From positions 385,001-449,000 of the forward strand of contig NC_090144.1 of assembly GCF_017916325.1 (NCBI RefSeq): a stretch of DNA of 64,000 bases, given 5' to 3'. The translations under genes and the position numbers were made by a program. Within the stretch, counting starts at the first letter, position 1, and every line of letters begins with the position of its first letter. Below, one piece after another: positions 12,001 through 21,000 of this stretch. Below the pieces are notes generated by a model. It was not told where the DNA came from and ran no database searches. It was given only the letters and a program-made list of their open reading frames with translations. This DNA comes from Leishmania martiniquensis. Taxonomy: Eukaryota; Euglenozoa; Kinetoplastea; Trypanosomatida; Trypanosomatidae.

Positions 12001-15000
12001 GACCGTGAAGAAGGTTAGCATGAGCGAGCTGGCACGGCGGTACGAGATGAAGATGTCGGTGGTGGATGCTGGTGGCAGCCGGTAAAGCTCGTGGCAGCGC
12101 CACAGCATACGCACTGCTGCTGCTGATGCGGTGGACCCCGATGATAGCGGGCCTGCAGATTTGGGTGCTGTACTCGGCACGCCAGGCATTGCCGTCGATG
12201 GCACGCTTGCCGCCGCCTCACGCTCACAGATGCCGGCGAAAATGGTGCGGCTGAAATTGTTCAGTAGGCGGTGTGTCGCCATCGTAGAGGATGTGCTGGC
12301 AGTTCGCATGGGCGTCCCTGTGTCTCCAGCGACAGATAACCTGCGGTAGCCACCACCCTCAGACGGCGCCACGGACGCCGCGCGTGGGTCGTCAGCGGCG
12401 GCGGTGAGCAGCGATGCCGATGATGGTGCCGCCGCCACTGTCAGAGGAGCGCCTGTGCCCGAGAATGTCGCGGTGCTGGCTTGGCTTTGCCGGCTGCTGC
12501 TTCTGCTGCCCGTGCCGTCCTCGGGGCCGCTGTCTTTGTCATCTGAGCTAACAGAGGTGCTGTCCGTCGAGGCGTCGCTTCTGCTGCCTCTTCCTAAGCT
12601 TTCTATGCCCGTGCCCGTTGGCATAACCGGGGCCATGGCCACGTCGACAACCGGTGCTGGCGCCGCTGCAGCGCCTGCCTCTGCCACTGCAGCAGCCGCT
12701 ATTGTCAGGCGCTGCCGGAGGCTCGTTGCCAGAATGCCGAATTGACGATTCATGTAAAGTAGCTTTGTGACGATACGGTGTGAGCATTGCCACTGGACCC
12801 CCTCCACCACCAGCGAGGCATGGCGGTTGCTGCTGTGACGCGACACCGTCTGCGTGAGCGACCACGTCAATGCCGAACTCGGCTTGAGAAGCATATCCCA
12901 GCGGCCACGCCCATGAACCCGCACGCTGGCACCTTGGCACCGCACGAGGGAGGTGGAAGCGAGGGCTGAGGCGGATGTGCGACGTACCATGACGTCCTCG
13001 ACGCGAACCTGCACAAGTGGGTAGCGGTGGTCGCTGAAGATGACCTCGACGGAAGGGGTGAAAACCGCACAGGAGAATCCGCGGGACTGTTGGCGCTCGA
13101 TAAGACGTCGCTGGCGACTTCGCCGTTGCAGTTGCAGTTGCTGCTGCTGCTGCTGCCGACGCGCATCGGCACCGGGGATGAGGTGAGTCTCGTCTTCTCC
13201 CTCCACCGGGCGTGAGCACGTCTCCTCTTGCACTTCGCTGCCTTCTCCAGCCTGGCGCAGCAACGTTGTCTCCGCGCACCTTCGCGCAGCAGAGTCCTGC
13301 GGGGTCACAGGGTACGATGAGTGCCTCCAGCACTCTGATGTCGGCTCTGCCGACGATGACAACGGCCGATCGATGAACTTCGGGCCATCTCTTACCCCTT
13401 CTGTCCTTGTGGTGTCTGCGGAGAGGTCGCTCGTGTGGCTGACGCGAGCACACTCGGCTCGTGACGGCGGCAGTGCCGCCGTCACTCGCTCGCGCGCACT
13501 ACCCCCGCCGGCGCCGTTGATGAGCCCCTCCGGCATCCCCTGCCCTTCGCCCTTGTCGCTGACATCGCCGTCGTTGCAGTACAGCTCGCTGCCCTGCTGC
13601 TCCTCCTCTTCGCCGTGCGTGCCGGTGTGGTTCGTGGTGGACGCTGACGCCTTCCATGCCACGGTTGCTTCTATCACTTCGACGAACGCTTTCTCTGCCT
13701 TGCTGTGTGCCAGGTACTTGACGTACGAGCGAAGCGCCTGTAGCTCTCCAGCGTACGTGGACATGATCAGCAGATCTGCGCGGCCAAGGTCGACCTCCAC
13801 CGCCCCCAGCGACACAGCGTGGTGCCGCCCGTTGCTGCTGCAGATGCTCACGTCAACAGGTGCCAGCACCGTTGTGCGTGCCGTCGTCGTGACAGCGTCG
13901 TAGACAGACTCCGACGCTACCATGAACCCAGCGCATTGCACGTCGTCGCGCAGCAGTCGCCCGTTGCAGAGGCTCATCCACGACTCCACTGCTGTGCGAA
14001 TGTGCAGCTGCCGGGACTCATGTCGTGGCTCGATGATGACAGAGACGTGCGGCAGGTGCAGATGGACATTGCGGTGCACAAGCTTCGACTGGTGTGGGCC
14101 TTCCTGAGAGAAGGGGCGCGGTGGCGGCGACGCGGCCGCGCTTGCAACCTCGCCGCCCTCCGTGGTGTGCACCCCTGCCGAGGGTTTCACGGTGAAGACT
14201 GACGAGTTGGGCACAGGCCTCCGAGTCGAGGCAGTCATCGCGCCGCCCTTGTCACCGCCTGCTGAGCTCCCTGCAGCGGGCTCCGTAAAGCCCAGCCGCA
14301 CCTGAGAGCATTCTAGGTAGCTCCCCTCGCCAATCGCCATGAAGGGAAGCAGCACTGCCTCCACACCGACGTTCGACGCGGTCTCGACCAGGGACGAGCT
14401 CCACAACGCAAGCGGGAGCCTCACGCGGCCGCTACCGACAAATCGAACGGTGAGTCCGCCCTGCACTACCATCACCACCCGCTGCAGCCCTGCCGGGCGG
14501 AGTAGTAGTGAGGGGTCGAGCGCGATGTCGTGGCCATTGAGGTACACCGTCAGATAATTTGTTTCCCGGTTTGTAAAGAAAAGGACAAGGCCATCACGGG
14601 AGAGGGTGATGTCGTCCTCGAGGTTCCAGAAGGCTTCGTGGATCTCGTGCACGCGCAGGCCTGAGCCAGGTCTCCATTGCACAGGCGACAAGGCCGGTAC
14701 CGCGGCTGCCTCCGAACTGCTGTCTGCCGGCACCGTTGCCACGTCAACGGTGCCGGCATGGTCGGGCCGAGGGGCTTCCGCATCCAGGCGCTTCTCCTTT
14801 TCTTCTGCAGCGGCCCGAAGCGCAGCGATCGGCAACTCGACAAGGCAGCCCAGCCAGGCACGTAGCGCGGCAGCACTGAGGTCGACGGTCAACGTCTCCA
14901 CGCGGCACCCCACCTCGCCTTGCATCACAACCTCCTGTCTCGAGTCCCCGCCCCCATTGTGGTTCTGTGTATCGGTGCTTGCTGAGGTTGCCCTGGGGAC

Positions 15001-18000
15001 TGTTGCCGCTGATGGCGAGTTGGCTGAGTCACTCCTTACGGCGTGCCTTTTCGGCTCCGAATGTTGCGGCCACGGCTGTGGCAGCACCGGCGTCCATAGG
15101 GAAGCGCTCGCGCTCGCATCCTGCCGCGAGATTGTTGGAGACGCACCGACGCTCTCGACCTCGGGAGCACTTTTCGTGCCTCGCGCGGCCTCGGTTACCC
15201 ACGCAGAGCCCTGAAGGTCTCGCGCCACCGTCTTTGCGGCCTCTGCAGCCGAGGAGTACGTGACAGCAGAAGACGGAACGTACAGCTCTACCTGCGTCAT
15301 GGAGAGGAGGGGCCGACTGGGCCTCTTAACCGAAGTGCACACGCACGAATCCAACTGGACAGATCGCGCGTCGGTGAAGCTGGAGAGAGTGATGCCACTC
15401 AGCCGTATGCACAAAGCGTCCACACACGCCTCCTCGAGCATTGCGGTAGGGACAAGCAGCTGCTGCCGCGCAGATGCCAGTGGCGCGGGCGGTTGGGCCG
15501 CTTGCAAGAGAGTACGAGTGTGCGACAGCGGGCTAACGCTTCTTGCGCGCCTTCGTACGGTGCTGGCACTATTCGTGCTCACGTTTTCGACGGCCGAGCG
15601 GAGTGATCGAAGAGGCGCAACAGTGGTGGTGAGGAACGCCATGAGACACGGAGTTTGAGCCATGGTGGCTGATGCAGGAGTAGCCGCTGCGGCGCGACGC
15701 GATGCGGCATGGACGGCGGCGTAACGCTGCCAGAAAGCGTGCTCCTCGGAGGTCGCGGCGGGGCTAGCTTCAGCGTCGTGGTAGTAGACAAGCCTAAGGC
15801 ACACCTCCGCCACAGTCATGCGCACCTGTAGGCGAGGCGGCGTGGTAGCCTGTGGCCACACCGTTGGCACAGCAATCGTCACGTGCGCAGACGAGCAAAG
15901 GCGCTCATGAGGCCCTCGGAGCATGTGCTCGTCAGCTGTCGGTGGCGATGGTGAATTCTGAGGACCCTCGCCAACCCCTCTCTCGCCCAGTTCGACTGGG
16001 ACTTCGTGCGCTGCCAGCGTCGGCAACGTCGACAATCTGTCCATCGCGTGCCGCGAGCTGAGAGGAGCGGGGCTGATCGGGCCACTGCGCTGTTCCCCTC
16101 CCGCGGTCCCACCGACGGCGTCAAGGGACTCCTCGTGCATACCCTCATCCTCGCCTCTACCCGAGTTGTCACTATTCGACTGCTCTTCCTCGAAGTGCCA
16201 TGATGCCGGAGACCGCTTCTCTACCCGCACGCATTGCTGTAGCGCGATGTTGTAGTAAAAGACGTAGAGCGTCCCCGCGTGCAACGCCTGGGCTCCTATG
16301 AGCGACGAAGGCGCATGCCAACCCCAGCTGCCGCCATAACTGTTGCTGACGTTGCTAGTGCAGCTGCTTGGCGCATGCTTGCTGTAGGCCAGAGGTACGA
16401 GGGGTGAGGAGGCGGATGCGCTGCATGTAGCAGCGCTGTCTCGCACTGTCGTTGGAGGCCCCACAACGCGGTGCGTGAGGTAGTACTGCGTGACAGCCGC
16501 GATGCCGCGCAAAGCAGGCGGGGCCGCCTCCACCACCGGACCCTGGGCGCCTGCTTCTGTAGCTGCTCTTGCCCCCTGAACCTTACGCAGTAACATCTCG
16601 CTCAGAACAACGTACGCAGAGGTGTTGAGCACCACATGAATTGGAGTGACTTCGAAGACAGGTGCCGGTGGCTCCTCTGTGGAACGCATGCGGGGCATGA
16701 TAGCACTGGGTGCTGCTGACACCGTGGCACTGCTGCTACTGCCGCAGGTAGCCGACGACATTGTGTGCAAAGACGCCATGGAGAGCAACGGCGAGTGAGG
16801 CACGGCTATGGCGGTAGTGTCTTCACCACCGGTCGCCGCAAGGCTCATCGCTGGCTCTTCGTCGCCTGCAGCTAATCGCGCGTCCTCTCGTCCGACAGAT
16901 ACACGGATGCCCGACGCCGTGGCCGCGGTGTCAATGCGCGTGCGCACCTGGAAGGGATACAGTAGGAGCGGCATGCAGGCTGTCAGTGGCGGCAAATTGG
17001 GGTGCTGCGTACTCGCCAGCCGCGGTTCCCCGAGCGGCACGGCATCCTTGCTAACGGCAGCTTCCGTGGTGCTGGCGCGTTCTGCGGCAGTCCACCAGAC
17101 ATACGCTTCTACTGCCTCCACCTCCATGAGAAGCGGCACAGACGCTGGCAGAGGACAGCGCTGTGGGCCATGTCTGGATGCGCTGTAGCTGTTGTCGGTG
17201 GCTTGATTGGATAAAAAGTGGCTGTGCGCATCGTAATCGTTGCACCGTGCATTCGCGAGAGCCACCGTGACGCCCGCTCGCAGATTCCGTTGCAGTCCGC
17301 TCTTCCACTCAAAAGTGAAGCAGCAACTGTGGAGATGGATCGCCAATGGCCGGGAAAGGAGGGGCAGCAGCTGCGCCTGCGCGTCGGCGTCATCACTGCT
17401 GGCGTTGCTGCTATTCACACAATTGCCAATCGACTCGAGACAACACGCGTAGCGCAGGTGCCGACGCTGACTCTCTTGCAGAGTTACAGCCTTCAGGAGG
17501 GCAGCCTGAGCACTTCGAGCCACGAAAACTGCATTCACCGCGGCAACGGTGGAGCACTGTTGTAGCTGCACAAGGGTCGTGACGGCGCCAAGCTGCCCTG
17601 CCATAGAGGGTAGCACCAATCGCCAGCGCACATCCATCACGCTTGGACCTGTGGCGTGCGACTCCAGCAGTATCGCAGGCATCACCTTTGCTTCCCCTAT
17701 GCTGTCGGCGCTGCTATTGCTCCTGCTACGGAGTGACAGGACAGCGTAGCCGTTGTCGCGCAACGCCGCGAGCTGCTGCATCGACGCCATCACTCCTGCG
17801 GCTGCGCTGCACAACAGCTGCTCGTGAACCAATACATCCATCTTTGGTATGCGCAACGCGCTGTAGCCGGGTGAGGCCACAAATTCCATCCCATCCCACA
17901 GAACCGCAGCCACCGCTGCGAAGGGCAAATGCAGCACGATCGGAGAGGTGTGTAGGCTCGTGATGAGACGGCGTGGGCTATGCTCCGTGGCCGTAGGGAT

Positions 18001-21000
18001 GCTGTTGCCGACTTCGCCACCGTTGTCCTTCCCCGCTGAAGCAAAAGTCGCTGATGCAGTAGCCGTACGGCTCGACATGGAGAGCGGGACCGTGTTGGTT
18101 GCATTGAAAAAGGTGAAAAAGGTCATCCACGCGGCCACCTCAGCCGGCGAGCGCAGACTAGCATGCAAAGGCCCCGGCAACTTTCCGCTGCCAGCCACAG
18201 CGGGTGCCGTCAAGGAGACTCGCAAAGACTCTTCAGGGGATTCCAGCTTGAACGGCAGGCGACTGTCCATCGTGTACATAATGCGGACTTGCATGACGGA
18301 TGAGGCGGGCGGCGAAGATGCGCCATGCTGTGGGGCCGTGAAGCTCTCTTCGTCTGGAAAGGCAGCTTGTGCACTGGCCACGTGTTGGAGCGGAACGCGA
18401 GGCTCATCTGAAGCATCCACATGTGTCGAGTGCCCTTTGAGCGTTGCCCATGGACGTGCGCCATCAGATGACTCATCATCTCTGCTCTCAGTAGGTGCAT
18501 CCGTCTCTGTGCGCTGAGCGGCCATTTCACTCATCGCACAAGAGAGGGTGGGCAGCGTGGCTCTGACGCGGGGCATTGCCATGCATCCTCGCACAGTCAC
18601 CTCTAAGCAAGCGTCTCGACTCAGCATGACTACTTCGCATTTTGGCACCTCCGCGCGCAGATACAGCGGCGCCACACTGCCCTCGCCCCATGGATAGTAC
18701 AGCTCCGATTCTGCAACCTCGATGCTCAGGCGCATATCTGATGGGAACACCGGTGCCGAGTACAGAGGGCACGGCATGCGCGCGGGCAGCGACGCCGAGG
18801 CGCTTCTCACTCCATTTTCCGAGAGGTGCGAGATGCGCGCAAAGGCGGTAGCGCCAAGTGCCTCCACGGAGGCAGAGGCAGGCGACCTTGGCGCAAGTGT
18901 CGCACCGGGACGACTGGGGCGAGAGGAAAAGTGGAGGCGCGAGCCGATGTTACGCAGTCGGCACAGCGGCAGTGATGGGGTGTTGAAGTGCGACCAGGCG
19001 ACTACTAGCGTGGGAATATGCGCGACAAGCGCTACGTTGGACACTTTCATGGCCACGCCCAGCCGGCTGTACGGGAAGATGGGTAAGTCTGCGCCACTTG
19101 GCAGGCACAAATGAAGGTCAACCTCTGCACGCATCTCGGCTCGGGGCACGAAAAGAGGAATGTGCGCCGGTGCACCGAGGAGGTAGGCGTTCACACTTTT
19201 CTGGAGCACGACCTGGATATCCATGCGCTTGTCGCAATACCGCTGCAGAGATACGTGCAGGCAGCCTTCGCTAAGAAACTCCAGGGTAAGGGGCGGTGGG
19301 GGTGCCGCGCCAGAGTAGCGACCATCGGTGCTGCCTGGAATCGCAGCATCAGCGTATCCCGGCAGCGATGCCAAACCACCGCCGTTGCTATCCAAGAGAA
19401 GCCTCATGTGACTACCCGTAAAGAATCCGCTGATGTAAGGGGCCGTGAATTTCTCTCGCTCACTCAGATACACGTGGCGGTCCTCGCTCGTGTATAGAGC
19501 CACCACTATGGTGTCGTAAAGAGACTCCAGGGTGGAGATTAGAGCGTCGCCGAGGGACACAGTCACGTGGTTAAAGTTACACGTGAAGGCGATGCCATTG
19601 TCGTCGATGCTGCCGGCAAACGGCGAATACGCCAAAAAGGCTCCTGCCCACAGTTGAATGTCGATAAAGGGATCGTGCGGTCGCGGGGGAACACTGTGAC
19701 ACCACCCTTCTGTAGTACCTGCGGCGGCACTGAGATGACTGTACCATCCATCACCGAAGGTGGACCGAATGGAAAACGTCTCAAACGCGAGCGCGCCGTA
19801 CTCGATAAACTCGAAGCCCAGCACCACACTTACCTGCAGCTTCTTCGGTGGCGCATCCTGCTCTGCTTTGGCTGCGCTCTTGGTCTGTAGGCCAGACACA
19901 TGGCTGCTCGCGCTGCTCGCCCACCACTGCTTCACGGATGCGAGACGCAGCTTCACGTACTCAAATCCCTCAACGTTGGTGGATATGCTTGCACTGACAG
20001 TCCTCAACTCAATGTGAGTGCCTTCACCATTCACAGTACGTGTGGCGGCAATCGAGCACATATGCAAGAGACTAGCGCCATTGACAGCGGCGCCGACTTC
20101 CTGAATCTCAGCCACGATTGGCCTGCTCGGCACCAGAGCTAGCTGAATGTGCTGCGCGTGCAAGCAGAGGTCCTCAGCTTTCCCAGCTATGGACTTCACG
20201 GCGACATCAAATGACGAGAACAACTGCTGCTGCTGCATCGTTTTCGCACGATCTTCGTTTCTTGCCGAGGCCGCGTCGCTCGCGACGCCCGACAAGTCCT
20301 GGCGCAGGAACGGCCTTGCAGCGAGAATGTATGAGACAGCTTTCGTTATGAGAAGCTCTTGGCAAGACACGCCAAGACAGGCTACGACTTCTTCGACGAC
20401 AAATTTGCCACTTGCTGGGGTATGTCCTACTTTTGACGCCGTAATCGAAACACCAGTGGTGTCGCTACTAGCGATAGCGAGAACGGGATTCTCTTCTTCA
20501 CCCTCCACGACGACAGTAGCGGTGGCAACGCATATCTGTACGCGTAGCTGGTCTTTGCTCATAGTGGCACCCAAATAAACTTGATTTATGGCTGCTCTCA
20601 TATCGCTGTCAACAGCAGCTGCAAGCTCTTTGCACTCGATAGTGAGCCCAATCTCAACTGGGAGATGCGCCGAAGGGTGTAGCGCCAGAAACGCCGCTTC
20701 ACGAGACTTTTTCTCGTTCACATACCGGTAACGCAGGTATTGCACATACGCGCTCTCCTGTGGTCGCCGTTTCGTCTGCTGAAAGTCGAACAAGCACTCT
20801 CTTGCCGAGTTCCAGCAGGCCATGATATCTTGCGCAGGTATGCGCGACAGCTGATCCTCGATTACACTCTGCCCTTCCCCCTCGGGAATCCAAGGCGCTT
20901 GTAGGAGTCGCAGACAGAAAGTGAAGAGGCTGGAAAAGAAGAGCTTCTGTCGCTGATACGCCTCCCAGTCGAACCGTCTGCGATCGCGCTCCACTTTTCG

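Noticed and set aside
12548..13453. A 301-codon frame in another frame within the VPS13-like gene
   Set aside because: Fully embedded in a long, well-supported gene on the same strand; Arg-rich low-complexity shadow.
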